From Amphimedon queenslandica (taxonomy: Eukaryota > Porifera > Demospongiae > Haplosclerida > Niphatidae), in assembly GCF_000090795.2 (NCBI RefSeq), contig NW_003546270.1, forward strand, positions 304,836 to 368,835: a stretch of DNA of 64,000 bases, written 5' to 3'. Position 1 is the first letter of the stretch. Every line of letters begins with the position of its first letter. A program made the position numbers and the translations under genes. Shown here piece after piece: positions 44,575-58,228 of this stretch. Below the pieces are notes generated by a model that searched no databases, was not told the origin of the DNA, and worked only from the letters and a program-made list of their open reading frames with translations.

Positions 44575-47500
44575 CAGCAAGAGCGGATACAGAGGGAAAT
44601 TAGAATGGTTTCTTAAAGGAGAGTGTGTGAGAAAAGCCCCGCACAGTGGAAAATTTTTTTGCCAAATTAAATATTCATAGTGGGCATGGCCAATTAATAA
44701 AGTTAATTTACGTTATTTATGTGGTTGGCCAATTGGTGTTAGTGAATCCCCACCCTTCACTGAGTTGACAATTTGAAAACATTATATGAAAAAGCATTAA
44801 GGTCATACATATTGTTAGTTGTTTAGTTAGTTATTTAGTTAATAAACAGGAAAAAACTTCAGTCATCACTGTTCAAAATGTTTACTATTTTAATCTTTCT
44901 TCAGTGCTTCATTGCAAAATCATCAACTATATCTGTAATGTTCACTGGAACATCCTGATGAATGTGCATAAGTGCAAGACCTGTTAAATGTTCATTTCCC
45001 ATTGTATTTCTCAGATATGTCGCAAGAAGACGTAATGATGAAATACACCTTTCTGCTTCACCAGTTGCAATAGGCAACACCGCCAATATGCTTAGAAGAT
45101 AAAATATGTTAGGGCAAAATTCTGAGCATGTTTCTTCTAAAGTGGCTGCTAAATTATTGGGGACATTAATTTTTTTTAAATTTATTTAGCTCGTTTGATG
45201 TTAACATCATTTGTTTGCCTGTTGATTTAAGATGTTGTTGTTTTATTACTACTAATTTAGCTTTCCAATTCTCTTCCCATTTTTCATACCCGAACTCAAG
45301 CTCAGCATGCAATGTGTGCTCAGAAGGCAATTAATCTGAGTATAAAGAAAAAAAGGGGTTAGAAGTGCTTCGAGGCAGTTTCAGTAAGCATATAAGCTGG
45401 AACAAAGAGGATTCCGGTGGCAATTTCACCTTGATAACGGCCAACTCTAGCTTTGATACTCTCTAACACTTCATCAAGCAGTGGTATAGTGACATTAATT
45501 CTGTAATAAACTTCAGCGCTGTCACTTCCAATAGTAGCATTGCTTTGGTGCCATTGCCTTGGACAAATTCGCAGCTGTTTCACTTATACACCAGTCTTAC
45601 TGGCTAGCTCAGAACAAATTTTAAAACATTCGAGATAAAATTCATCTGCCTTGGCTCATGTACGCTCTAGAGTTGCAATAACAACTTGAACCTAATCATA
45701 TGCCTTAACCATGTCAAGACCTTACTTTTGTAAACTAATTGTGATTGGTCTTGTAAATGCTAGTAGTTTTTGTGTCACTACAAGATTGATGAGAAATTCA
45801 AAATTAATACGCTTAAGTAGTGTATCAGCTTGTGAAGCTCTGTCTCTATTCCACTTCTTTGTTATTATTTTTAGCCATTGCTGTTAATGTATCTGTTAAG
45901 GCTTTAAAAAGATCTAATGTAACTTCTAATGCATTTAATCTTTCCACCCATCGTGTTCGACACAATGGGTAACAGTTCTTTTTTCAGTGAATCAGGATAT
46001 GTCGCTACATTATCTTCAAATAACTTCTGCCTCTGAGGCAACTAATTAAAAAATTGGTTAAGCAAGTAATGTTGTCCATCATATTACTGATACTGGCAAA
46101 TTGACATGATTGTGCAATTGATATGTTAAGCTTATGAGCAGCGCAATGGAAATATATTGCTTTGGGTGAACAGAATATTTATTGAGCAGCGCCTTAGGAT
46201 ACACTTTCTGCCACATTACCTGCTCCATCATAACCTTGTCCCCTGCACATACTAAAATGTAAGCCTAATTTTATGACAACTAACTTGAATAAAGATAGCC
46301 ATTTGTTCTCCTGTAGTTCCCTGCTCACATTCAATAAAAGCCATAAATGACTCTTGAATGACTTTCCCACTGTTAACATAACGAATTATTAAGGGCATTT
46401 GCCCTTTATCCTTGCTCATCTCCAATTACAGAGAAAATCTTGCTGCCATAGCAATACTTTGTTTTGTATGTGATGCCCTATTAAAGACATTATTTCACTT
46501 TGTATTGTTTTATAACAATAAAGTGCATTTTTTGGGGCAGTAGCAAAGTGATCTTTAAGAATTTTATCAACACCAACACGAAAATGAAGTAACACCTTAA
46601 ATTTGCCAGAATTTTTAGATTGTTCATCTTCCCTATGTCCTCGTAAGGCCTAATTTTGCTTACCACAAAGCAAAACTGTTTTTACAATTGTGTGTAACTT
46701 GTTTATTTTTGCCACATGACTAGCATTACTACATCCATTTGCTGATGAATACTTACAATGTGCTTTTGCATTACTTTCAAAAAATTGTCTTCTTTTAATG
46801 TAGCAGTTTTGTGTACTTGTGCGTTTAACTCAAGCTGCTTAAATTTTTGTTTAGTAGTTAGTCCAGCAAGATACTGGTGACTTTACAAGCCTATCAATTT
46901 ATGTAGCATTTCTTCTATTAGTGTTACCAAAAACAACACATACACGACAAAAAGCTCCATTTTCATAAGGTGAATCACAAGCCAGTTATGCTCCTTTAGC
47001 CAAATTGATAGAAAAGCTCACTTCTTTCCATACTCTGTAGAAGTAGGAAAATTAAAGGTCTGTGGTTGCGTAAAATTGTTTGAATGCCTTAAATCTATGG
47101 CTATCACTATGCAATGATCTGTTAACGTATGTACAGAAGTCTTCACCGGCTACTGTAGGTTCAGTGTGGTCTTCTGAGTGATCTAGTAAGTCACTATCAT
47201 GATTGGAAATAATGTTAAAGTATCATACTTGCTATTTGTCCTCCAGAAGCAGATAAAGTGACATCAGAAGTTTGGGTAGTAGAACCAACACCTGGCAGTT
47301 GATCAGGGATTGATTCACTAGTACTAGCTATATCAGACTCAGTAATAGACACTGTCTGACTGTCATCAGGGTGTATCAGTAATGTCTTATAGAACTAAAT
47401 ATGCTTACCAAAGCCAAATAAAACACTAACCTCTAACTCTTAGGACCTTACTAATACAAAAGCTATCTAATGTAAACTGCCAGCTGCTGGATGTTTTCTT

Positions 47501-47646
47501 TTCATTGCCATCTTTAAACTATCCATGCAATGCCTTGTGTTAAAATGCTTGTGGGTGTGCTTACAACTCCAAGGCCACGCCCAACCATGTGTGGACTATT
47601 TTGACAAGTTTCCTTAAACCTTGGAAACCCCCTGGATCTACTGCTG
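44575..47646. mobile_element. Older TTF-type hAT transposon
   Basis: The left end CAGCAAGAGCGGATACAGAG and, inverted at the right, CAGCAGTAGATCCAGGGGG are diverged forms of the terminus seen at 8436-11538. About 3.07 kb, with one minus-strand transposase remnant. Target duplication not clear. Confidence 0.6.
44901..47510 (-). pseudogene. TTF/DUF4371 hAT transposase, heavily decayed
   Basis: From the right: MAMKRKHPAAG (about 47510), a serine/threonine-rich leader with SITESDIASTSESIPDQLPG, a weak TTF finger (WLKEHNWLV, about 46990), FSVIGDEQG (about 46420), a segment AIFIQ, GQGYDGAGNVAESV (about 46230), PRQWHQSNA and EVYYRINVTIPLLDEVLESI (about 45560-45480), and the C-terminal dimerisation block LPIATGEAERCISSLRLLAT..RNTMGNEHLTGLALMHIHQD (45080-44950). 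Every region is interrupted by stops or frameshifts. It keeps the GQGYDGA block that the younger element at 8636-11161 lacks. Confidence 0.82.
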
Positions 47647-48339
47647 ATCAGAAAAGAAGTCAACACAGAAGTCTAAAGGGTTACATAAAACTATGGACAC
47701 AACTAAAGTTTATGATAATCAAAAGTATTGTACATGTTTTGTACAATAGTTATATCAATGTTTCTTTTTTATGTATGTAATCACTGCTAAATGATTCAAA
47801 TTAATCTAATGTTATTAAGTGCTGTTACGTTGCTTTTTTGTATTAATTTTATTTAATAACAATTTTACAAGATGAGCAGAAGGGTGAGTATAGAAGGACA
47901 GAGAATAGGAAAGATGGGAAATAAAGACATCTTTATGGTATAACTGCAAGAGCTGCGGATACCCAAGGAAATAATAAAATTAATTGTGTTATTTTGTGGT
48001 ACTATTAAGATGCTTGTGAGGATAAAAAAGAAAGAGAAAATTAGAATAATAGAATAACATGATCAATAAGAAATAACACATTTAAAAAGTAATTAACATT
48101 AAATAGAAGAAAAGTACTTCATAGTTTGATGAGTGATTCATTAGTGCATGGAAAATTTAGGTAAGGTAATACTTGAACGGAGGCCCTGAATGATGTGAGT
48201 TATGTAGTAATCTCGGGGGAGAATGTCTGAATCCCAGAAATAATTGGGGACTTCTCCAACAACTGAGATTACCTCCTAACGGGGAGCTGCCTTGGTCACA
48301 AAGTGACCCTTGTAACCACAACACCTGCCCAAGTGTCAA
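47647..48339. other. Stretch without recognisable gene
   Basis: AT-rich to about 48150, then a GC-richer part with no family pattern. Confidence 0.35.
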
Positions 48340-50110
48340 TGGACCGGGGCGGGGGGCTGGTGCCACTTGGCTGGACAGTGCAACACCAAGAGGGAAAGAT
48401 AGTGACAATCCATGGGCATGGTCCTCTCACCTGTTGCAGTTTGGCCTCTACAATTACCTGAAACAGGAGCTCCACAGAATGAGTCAACAACTTTTAAAGT
48501 ATGGGTGTTAAAGTTGCTGGACTGATGGATTGTCATCAGTTCCGCTATGTTGTGTCTCACATCCATAGAAGCCTTTCTGGGGATCCTGGCAGATATTGGC
48601 ACTTGAAATGGCTAGGTTATTATTTTGCCCCTCAATATCTGGCATAGAGAAAAGTATTGTACAAATTTTGTAATGGATTATATTAGAGGAAAAGTATGTA
48701 TATGATTAATTTTAAAATTTAAGATTATAAAATACCTGTTCTTCTAATTCCTAACAATGTTTCTGCACTTAATACCATCCTGTTCTTCCAGGATTTGCTA
48801 TAGCCATGTCTTATCTGAACAGACTGTTCCCCAGAATCCAAGTATGATAGAAATGTTTCCCCAACAACTGTAATTAAGAATCATCTAAGAATTAGATTTT
48901 GCAGGCACCTTTAGCCTAGTATCATTTCCACTAACAAATGGTCTTTGACAGGGTTTTCGTGACTTTCTTCATGAATCAAAATTGGTGACACTGAGAATAC
49001 CAAAAGACTTGTAAAACATCAAAACAAAATCAGCTGTTGCTGCTGCTTCTGGTCCCCCATTAACCTAATGGCCTGTTTCCCAGTCTCACTGAGTACCTAC
49101 CTAAAAATATAAATGTGTCTTTAAAAGGTTCATACAATTTGTGTCACACCAAACCTGAGCTGCCAGGTCAACTCGCATCTTCAAGGAGTTAATATTGATA
49201 AGTTCAAATTTCAGTTTTGGAACAATAGAAAGACCAGGCAGTTTCCCATGATCTGTTTTATATAGATCCACAATATGTTACCAAGAAATGTCTGAGCCAA
49301 TGTTCCACATACAAGTATATAAATGTAAAAAAAAGTGTATTTAATTTGACAATACTTGTAAAAACCTGTTTTTGGAAGTAAAGCAATCCCGGAATGTTTT
49401 GATTAGGTGAGGAGGATTAGACAAACAATAAATATATCTTTAACAATATTATAACGCAAAATGGCAATAATACAAGTATACCTTCTCTCTTCAGAAGGTA
49501 TGTTAAGAATCATGTATACAAGTTCAACTGACAGATTATGTGGGCCCACTAATTTCCTGTTAACAGAAGCCTCATCAACTGTAGTTGCAAAAATTTTAAA
49601 AACAATTATGATTGCATTATCTGAACGTGTACCAACACCAGATATTACCTTGAATCCAATACGCTCCAATGTATATACAGCTTCCAAAAATATAGGAAAT
49701 AGTTGCTTACCAACCAAACTCACAGAGGGTAGTTGAGCATAAAGAAATTTAAAAGAAAATAATATTTTTACAATGAAGGTAACCACAGAATTAGCTAATG
49801 GTGGTGGGGTACTCTCACAGTCTAATAACTTCTCATAACATATCAGATGATTATTGATATCGGTTATGTCCGTGAACCCTACCAATTTACCTGTATGCTT
49901 ATTGTACAATGATCCTCTCGAGTATGCATTTTGTCAATAAGAACTACAATTAGACCATGATACTTGGCTGAGGTCATCTGTTCAGACGCCTGAAGCAGTT
50001 GGTTATTAACTTAAGATGAGAAGCCAATGTCAGCCTTAATAATGATCTTAACAGTTTAGAAACACAGAATGGTTAATTACACAAATACAATCAAAATTTG
50101 CATTCTGACT
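48340..50110 (-). pseudogene. P element-like transposase, RNase H and C-terminal parts
   Basis: Reading from the right: IKADIGFSS.VNNQLLQAS (about 50020), LIVVLIDKMHTREDH with the probable first aspartate (about 49950), YNKHTGKLVGFTDITDINNH (49905-49845), LANSVVTFIVKILFSF, QLFPIFLEAVYTLERIGFKV (49700-49640), then ILWIYIKQIMGNC (about 49280), FLSYLDSGEQSV and LSAETLLGIRRTG (about 48850-48740), and near 48450 VVDSFCGAPVSGNCRGQTAT. This order matches P-like transposases with their split RNase H fold. The N-terminal THAP finger is not seen. There are frequent stops. P elements cut and paste DNA using GTP. Confidence 0.7.
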
Positions 50111-50519
50111 ACTTAGTGTCATGCTTGTCAAAACGTCAGTATAAGAGAAAAATAGCCACTGCGCTTCATTTATAAGAATCATAGAATGCTTTCAAAGTGT
50201 CATGAAGTTACAGCTTTACACTAGACAGAAATTTTGCGTGAAACAGAGGCACTGAACCATTTTCATGCTCCACCATTACTCGTTGCTATGATAACATCAA
50301 TGAATGTCATTAAATTAATGTCGCAGCTCCTTGCATTGGAATTACAGTTCTGAAACCGTTGAGATTTTCTGAATATTCCATGTCTTCTCAGTCTCATTTT
50401 TAGTTAGTTCTAATAATTTGAACTCATACCTCCATACGTGTGTTTAAGCCTGGATTATATATAGCCTCTGCCATCTTGAGTCATCTCACTGGTGGTACTG
50501 AAGGAAGATACCTACTGCA
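50111..50519. other. Junction between P-like and PIF1 remnants
   Basis: Frames with many stops; it may contain the degraded linker of the P-like transposase. QLPPV-like codons (about 50500) belong to the helicase. Confidence 0.3.
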
Positions 50520-50960
50520 TTGACAGTCAGTCCTCCAAAGAGAACCTTCATGTCATCAGTTCCTATAATTTCAGTTAGCCTCTTATGGATAAAGTACATT
50601 ATCAAGTATGAGACCATACTTATCTCATCTATTATTATGGTGTTCACATATTTCCAGGATTGCCTTTGCTCAATTAATCTCTCAGGTTCAAGCTTTTTGT
50701 AGGTAGTTGAGTTTCCATGCTCTAAAGGAAGATTGAGAGCCTGGTGAATAGTTAATTGACTGCAACACCAGTTGATGCAGTTAAAACATGAGCATTTCTA
50801 GCATCAATATGAGCTCTTTCTAAACGCTCTTTGATGACCCTTATTACATGGCTTTTACCAATCCAAGCACCTCTTCTAAACATACATAAAGGGCTGGGCA
50901 TTGACTCCCTGATACTCATATACTGCCTTTAACTACTCAAAAACCTGCTTATAAGGGACT
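50490..50960 (-). pseudogene. PIF1-like helicase fragment, probably from a Helitron
   Basis: The minus strand gives GAWIGKSHVIRVIKERLERA (Walker A region, mutated from a GGAGTGKS-like form; about 50870), AHVLTASTGVAV, after a frame change LTIHQALNLPLEHG, then SWKYVNTIIIDEISMVSYL (Walker B, about 50640), RLTEIIGTDDMKVLFGG and a broken GD..QLPPV motif (about 50500). The later helicase motifs are missing. PIF1 helicases of this type are the C-terminal domain of Helitron Rep-Hel proteins. Confidence 0.75.
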
Positions 50961-53900
50961 CCCTGGGATCATTAAGAAATCGCTATCCTTGCTTCAAATT
51001 CTGAGTCTCAATAGCGATTCCTTGACTTAATCTAAAGTCAATATATCTATACTTTATTTTGTATTTTGACCAAATAGATTTTAATGATATTTATTACCAT
51101 CAGCTAATATTGCGGCTACATTATGAAGCTGTACTTCATGGTCATATATTGGATCTTAACTACCACTTTCAGTATTTTTATCAACACTCATGTGTGAAGT
51201 ACAAGGAGCAACAAGAGCATACACAACATCGCCATATTTATTAAGTAAACATATATCTTTTTGTACTTGGTGGGTGTTTTAAATGAATTATCATTGGACA
51301 ATTTGTTTGCGCAGAAAATTTTCAAATTTTTTTGTTGCCATAGCGACTTTGTGTATAACAGCTCTTTAAGGGGAACTGTTACTATTTTGTGGTGGAGCTT
51401 TAGAGTCAAAATAGAGTCTTTTTGTCTTAAAAATATAAGAACTTCAGGTAGCTCTTTGTTCAATATCACTACAACTTTCTTGTCAAAAGTTATGGATCAT
51501 AAAGGTTAAAACTTACACATGAGTCTTTCAGCTACTGAAGGTATTCATTGAAGTAAGGAACTACTCATAAGGTAACCTTGTGTACCCCCTATTCAAGTAG
51601 ACTGTTCCTGTACTGCCACACTTTTGTCTGTTGCTGTTCCAGAGCAAACAGTATAGTGGTATGTGGCCCAGACGTTGCATAATGTATCCACCTTTCATCT
51701 ACAATGTATTTACTTGTATTTTAATCTTTTTATATTGTGTATACTTTTACTACTACCATTTCCATTTATGTATTTTCTTGTATTTTGCTATGAACTTATC
51801 ACAACATATACTGATAAGTAACTGTACTAAATTATTAACTTTTTTTTAAAAAAGTATTTAGAGTAAGCGTTCACTGAGGTAACTGAGCAGAAAAGCACTA
51901 ACAGTGACTGAAGTGAAGTTAGTTACAAATAATTTAATTCTAATTATTATGAGGTTAATGGACTAATTGAATTACTCAATGACATTAATAACTATTAATA
52001 GTAATAACAAGAGCAATACCGGTATTTTGTGTACTGCTAGCATGACTAATCTTGTATTTACATTTATCTACTTTTTCTGCACTTTCTCGTGTATAAACAT
52101 GAGTATCATGCACATGCATGTGTGATGTCTGATGTTGGCTCCTGGAGCTAAAGGTATTTTATGAACATGTAGTTACGACAGGCTTTTGTCATCCAAGGCC
52201 TTTCATTTCTTCAACTCAGGGTGCAAGAGTGACCTAAAACATTGAATTGAAATGGGATAGTTTAAAGGATTTCACAGCAAAATATATATTATTTGTCAGG
52301 GATGTTTACTTGTTGGTTTGCAGTTTCTGAAGTTTTTCGGGGTTTTTGTTATATTACAAAGGTGACTATTTTCTCTGTGTGTCAATTATTCCATTGCAAC
52401 TATTTTATTTTAGGTTTTCCTATATTAGTTCAGCTCTTCCTCCGATTCCTTTAACCCTCTTATGTTCTAGTGCTTTCAGCATGTCTACTCTCACAGCTCT
52501 ATTTCTAAGCTCCCACTACTCTACTGGATTAATAGAAGTAAACATTCTTTTGTTTTCTTTTTTTCTCCAGAGTAGCATAGCATCAATCAGGAAACACTAG
52601 GGATGAACTTTGTCACCAATTACTCTGCAAGATATCTATTGCAAATTTTTCTTGCAATGCCTCTTGGAACTTTATACATAAGGACACCCTGTACTGTCCT
52701 ATTTTTTACCACATAGGCGACAGTGCATCTTTAATAATCATTTATGTGTCATTTTGAGTGTTACATATTTTGTTAGCAAAATAGTGGCATTCAAAATTAT
52801 ACTGAGTTACAATATATTATGTTTGAGCTTCATTTTTACATAATAGTTACAATTAAAAAAAAATTCATAATGCTAAGAATTCCACTAAAATCTGAGTTTA
52901 TTTTAGGCAGCTGCTTTTGTTCCATGTGCAGATATTCCTAGTAAAGATGTAGATTCTGCACATGAGCTATGGGTGTCCTTGGAGGTCTTATGGAGGTATA
53001 AGGAATGTAGTACTGGCTAGTATTTGGAGTTATGTCTATAGGAGTATTTTTTCTTTTGTGATGATTAGCTTTCAGGCCTTCCTGACAAATGTTATACCTG
53101 CTGCAAATATTCTGTTTATAAATATCCAGTTGAACACCTGCGACTTCAGCAGCTAAGAGGAGTGGTGTTCTATATTTAATACTTGTCATTTATCATTATT
53201 TCCTACTAATGCTGCTTGAGCATAGCCATGATATCCACTTAACGTATATCCTCGAATAGACCCTGCGGTTGTTATTAATTTCAGGAAAGACAATGTTAGG
53301 CTATTATTCGAGGGCGGGTACTATTTGAGGGCAGGTACTAATAATTTCAACAGAGGCTAATAATATTGTCACTTAATCTGTAAGGTGACAATCTTCTATT
53401 AGTACAAATCTTTGTTCAATACCCAGAGATATTTAGAGAGTAGCTCTAGCTACTGGAAGCTTTTCAACTTATGACAGAATGTTTCTTCCACTTCTAAAAC
53501 TTCTCATCCCACATACAAAGACTAGCATACCAATTGGTTTCAGTAATGATGAAGTACATTATCACTGAGGTAAAGAGGAGCTGAAAGACTTTCAGCGGTG
53601 AAGGAGGAACAGGTACAGCTGGACCAACTAGCTCAGTGAATTCAGCAACATAGACTGGTTCCAAAAGATCGGTCCATTTATTGTCAGTAATACTACAGAT
53701 TTATATTTTCATATCATATTCTTTTATTCATACGATGCTGCAGGTGTAGATGGTGAAGATAAGTCCATATCTTCAGCTGGAAAGGAAGTGGTAGCTGGTT
53801 CATTACCTGTTTCAAAATCTGTTGTAGTGTTTACAATAGTATCATCAATAGTCGCAAGAATACTATTTCAAATTTCAAAAAATTAATATGTATTAGTATA

Positions 53901-54235
53901 TTATTTTCAAATGTCTAACCATTCATCATCATCATCCTCAAAACCAAGTTCATCATCAGAGTCTGGACACAAAACTTCATGAGAGTCGTCATCCATGACT
54001 AGATCTAATGCCACTTCCACATTATTATTGTCTAGCCATGTTGTCAAACTTGAGGACACAAAAAAACCACTTATAACCACTTATCTAACAACTAGCAGCT
54101 GTTTTGACAGCAGCAAAGAGAAGCGCTTGTTGCTATGTAATTGCTGTACGTAAAAATACGTATTTCGTATTTGAACTAGTAATAATCTTTACTTTAAAAT
54201 ACATATTTTTAAATTAAAGTGTGAATCTAGAAATA
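50961..54235. other. Long stretch without recognisable gene
   Basis: AT-rich, short frames only. Weak points: a minus piece near 53180 (RTPLLLAAEV) that looks ankyrin-like by chance, CCTCGAATAGACCCTGCGG with a partly inverted partner TATTCGAGGGCGGG near 53225-53320, and an acidic minus-strand stretch at about 54050-53910 (CPDSDDELGFEDDDDEW) with possible exon character. None is strong. Confidence 0.35.
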
Positions 54236-56707
54236 CTTTACAACTGTGGAGCATTATTTACTTTACTTAAATATTGCGCTATATCAGCTGAATCGTATTC
54301 AGCACACTTTAATGTTAGGAAAAATGTTGGTGAGCCATACTCAGCAATCATTGCTTTGACTTTTACCCTTCACACAGAACCAGTATTGATTTGTGCCCTG
54401 TATTGGAGCGAACTTAGTACATAAATTGCCTTCAAATTCTTCATCTAACATTTATTTTTTCTATTATTTCAGCAACAGTTTGACCAATGTTGCCCCTTGA
54501 TGTTTTTAATAAATTATATATGCCTGTTTTTAAGGCCTTGTTAATTTTTAATTGGTAATAGTGCAGACAATATGAATCATTTCTACGAAATCCATATTGT
54601 CCAGTTGGAAATAAAGTTGGAAAGCAGAACAAATCAAGATGCTTTTGCCTGTTGTCAACAGGTGCTTCTTTTACATTCATTAATTTATACTGACTGATAT
54701 CAGAACCTGTTGCAATTTTACTATCAGGATGTCTAATCGTATATGCCAAAAGGCCTTCTAAAGCTTGATCGTTTGCTTTTTCAAGCATTTTACAAGTAGT
54801 GTTGCTAACTACTTGTATAACAATTTTAGACGATTCGTCAATTGAATCATCGTCTACGTTTCTATAAAGCCAATGTATTTCTTTTAATTTTCTTAGTGCT
54901 GCTTTTTTTATTTACATCAACTATTCTACGCCAGACATTTGATTTAGTAGGCTGTCCATTAATAATAATATAAAGTTCTGGATTAGGCAAATGATTAGAA
55001 TCTGTACCAACCTCATTTAAATTTTTCATTGTTTTTTTAATGGAAGTGGTAAATAAAACTGTGCACCTTTAAGTGCGTTGAAAGAATTATAGGCTGGCAC
55101 TTTTAAGGTGTGTGTGCCTAGTCCAACAATTGTCTGAAAACACTTGGCCCTCTGTATTAACTGGCAACTTAAAGAATACAAATTTTCCATTTCTTTGGGT
55201 AGTTGCTCACACTTTAACCCATTGAGCACACAACGTGCTGGAACTGCATTTTTCCAAATAATGGGTTTACAATCATTAAAAATTTACATAATTTTATTCA
55301 GTGCTGTAGGATCAGTCTCTCTAATGTAATCTAATAGGATGTTCCAAACATCGCTATCTAAATTTTTAGCTTCAGTGACAGAGTTTTTTCTTATAAGTCT
55401 CACAGCTACAACATGCATTAACTGCTTGATCAGACAAAGCTTTTTTAAATTCATAAACTGCATCTGAAGACTGAAAATAGAGCGCAGTATCTAAGTTTGG
55501 TATTTTAAATGGGTCTTCTTCACTATCATTTATAGCATAATACACATTATCAAATTCTGTCTCATCAGCTTTTTTAATTATTAAATTTATCAATTGTGCT
55601 ATCTCACCATCAGCAAGGGAAGAATTAGCAACATGAAAGTGTTTCAAAAGGCATCTCAACAAAGAAAAATGAACAAATGCATTGTTTAAAATACGCAACA
55701 TGCTTTTACATTCAGTGTCATTGCTACTACACACAATAGGATGGCCTATCCTTTCATGAACAATTTCTGAATATTTAAAATTATTTTTCAACATTATTTT
55801 TATCTTTTTTTACAATTACCGTTACACTTGCATTATCGCATTAATCATGGTCATGCGCTTGATCTATTTCTTCAACATGCAGGGATCTTGTCATATAATG
55901 CTTATTAGGACAATTATTACATGCATTTAAATGCTTCTTTAATTCTTTAATGGGCTCATCAAAATGTCTAACTTCAATAATTGAACTAATGTCAGTCTCT
56001 AACAAAGGCTTGCACTTCCCTGTACATTGCCATTTGAGGGTAGGGTTTCTCTTAGTATACACTCTATCATTATCAAAATTGTCATCTTCATTGTCACTAT
56101 CATCATTACATTCTTCTACTCTATCAATACATGACACATCAACAATCCCTGCTACATAACAGGTGCCATTTGTATCAACAGGGATTGTTATTGGACTACC
56201 GGTATCTAATTAGCTATCAGAATTATCATTAGGATACAAATATGCTGATTCATAAAAGGCTTACTATTCTTTGTGTCATATTGCTGACCAAAATGACTAA
56301 AACTATTCAACTGCAATTTCCTAATGCTATTTGCTGCACGTATCAATATGCCTACTTCGTGACATGCTTTTCAAAACTGATTCTAACAATATACTTGATG
56401 CAGCATTACATTTACTGTCATATAATGAGTTCTCAAAGTCTATTCTTTTCATACTTAATGGCAATAAATTATGAACTATTTCAGGGCTGTAATATAATGC
56501 TTCAATACCTTTAGTGAAATATTATTCCTTTGCTTCACTATTTGGTGCAGGTAGTGAGTCATTAGAACGTAATCGATACAATAGTTGACCACAGTTACGG
56601 TCATAATCTTTATTTAGATACTTCTTATTTTCTTTATTTAGTGCCATCTTTAATTTATCCATTTCGTTATCAAAATTAATATCGTAAAAACTCATCTTTC
56701 GTTGCAC
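54236..56707 (-). pseudogene. Helitron Rep-Hel protein, N-terminal part
   Basis: Reading from the right: MSFYDINFDNEMDKL (56690), an acidic region (56137-56040) and a cysteine pattern with CTGKCKP..LNACNNCPNKH (about 56030-55900). CCSCETYKKK follows (55400), and then a DUF6570-like block LNGLKCEQLPKEMENL..LIQRAKCFQTIV and ALKGAQFYLPLPL (55220-55040). Next come NPELYIIINGQPTKS, the Helitron-like N domain HLDLFCFPTLFPTGQYGF (54640-54590), and finally IQGTNQYWFCVKGK and GSPTFFLTLKCAEYDSADIA (54400-54260), where the Rep region starts. The remnant stops before the HUH nuclease motifs. Frameshifts are few for its length. Rep-Hel proteins drive rolling-circle transposition. Confidence 0.78.
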
Positions 56708-58228
56708 TTAATATTGCGTCTCTATTTTTATAATACACTTTCAAGGAGTTTTATTATTTGGGCCTGGATAATGTTTTTTAGACATCATTTTTTGTTTAAG
56801 GGGTTTTGTGAATACTTTTTTGTGAATATTGTAAAAATTTTGTAAGTTTGACGTCTTTGTTTTTCTTATACCAAGTTTTACATTTTTGCATTATATAACC
56901 TGAGTTCAATGCATGAAATGGCTTTGAATAAGCAAGCTTATATTTTCTACCAATTTTATATGCAATTTTTGCTGTGCTTTTGACCTTGTTACATTTCTTC
57001 TGTAGTATGTTCTGGCATTTGATCTATTTTTAGCAATGAAACCTTCCATTTGCTTTCTATTTTCATAGTTTCTCTTTTTCTTCCATTAGATTTAGCCTCA
57101 GTTAAATTACTTTTCCTTTCTCTACTTCCCTTTCTTACAACTAACACTGCAACAATTATACTTAGGACTAAAAATACAAACAGGTACAATAAAATCAACA
57201 GTCGATTATATTTAGAGAATGTCAAACTGCCCTATAGTGATAGTTATATCACGGCGTAGAAGCCTCAATTAGTGCTTACTTTGATGTTCAGAAGGCTCGA
57301 GTTGCAGGCTAGGAACAAAGAATGGGAATGAATTAATCGTAGCAAAGGCATGTCATTTAAATAACCGGACAGTGCCCTTTGTGCTTCACTGCTTGGAGAA
57401 GTCTAGGAAGAGCTGCTACAGCAACAAAATCCCAATGACGAGAGACTTGTTGAGCAGAAGCAAGTGTTGATTCAACAGGCATACCAACTGGAGGTGGGAG
57501 AAAAGATCTAGAAGCTCTTATAAACCACAAGTGGCTCAACAGAGATCAAAGACTAAAATGCTGAATAAAAATTAAAGGACAGCTATAATTGCAGACATGC
57601 ACAACATATTCATTTGTCTTCACAAGTATTCTAACTCTAGATGTCAGTCCAAGGGGACGGTGGTCATGGAGCTTCAGATGAGTGAGAACCAGACACTGTT
57701 GGTCATCATCTGTGCTGCACTTTACAACTAGAAACTCTTTTAGGTTAATAAAAAGACAGGAGTACAAGAGATCGGAGTCTGTAGTAGCTTGGGGGCTGTT
57801 TTGACAAGTGTGTCAGGTGCCTGCTACACTGGAGATAGTGTCAAGGCTACAATAGAACAGGTGGCCATATTATTTTTGAAATTAGCTGAGTACACACCCT
57901 AGCATGAGAACGAGTCTGGACAGATTTAATTTTATTCTTGCCACCTATAGAGTGCACGGAAATAGCCTAACATAAACAAGAAACTTCTATGCAGTAATAT
58001 CAGTAGCACCATATGGCAGTTCGAAACTCTCTCAAAAAATAATGGACACTTGATAACATTAAGTATGGAAGAAACATGTAGGTACTATAATCAGTACTAC
58101 AGATAAATATCATTGTAAACACAACACATATCATTTTTATCCAATAAGGCACGAACAGTACTATCTAGATATTATATATGAAGTGCAGCTGACAAAATTT
58201 CTTCAAATAACAGAGCAACAGAATTTAA
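56708..58228. other. Flank of the Helitron remnant and unassigned DNA
   Basis: 56710-57250 is AT-rich. Minus-strand frames at 57539-57357 (RSFLPPPVGMPVESTLASAQ) and 57767-57546 (CSTDDDQQCLVLTHLKLHDH) have less biased composition than their surroundings and could be exon remnants of unknown origin. Confidence 0.3.

Noticed and set aside
52938-53189. Ankyrin-like TPLLLAAEVAG
   Set aside because: A single weak half-motif without a second repeat; not enough to call.
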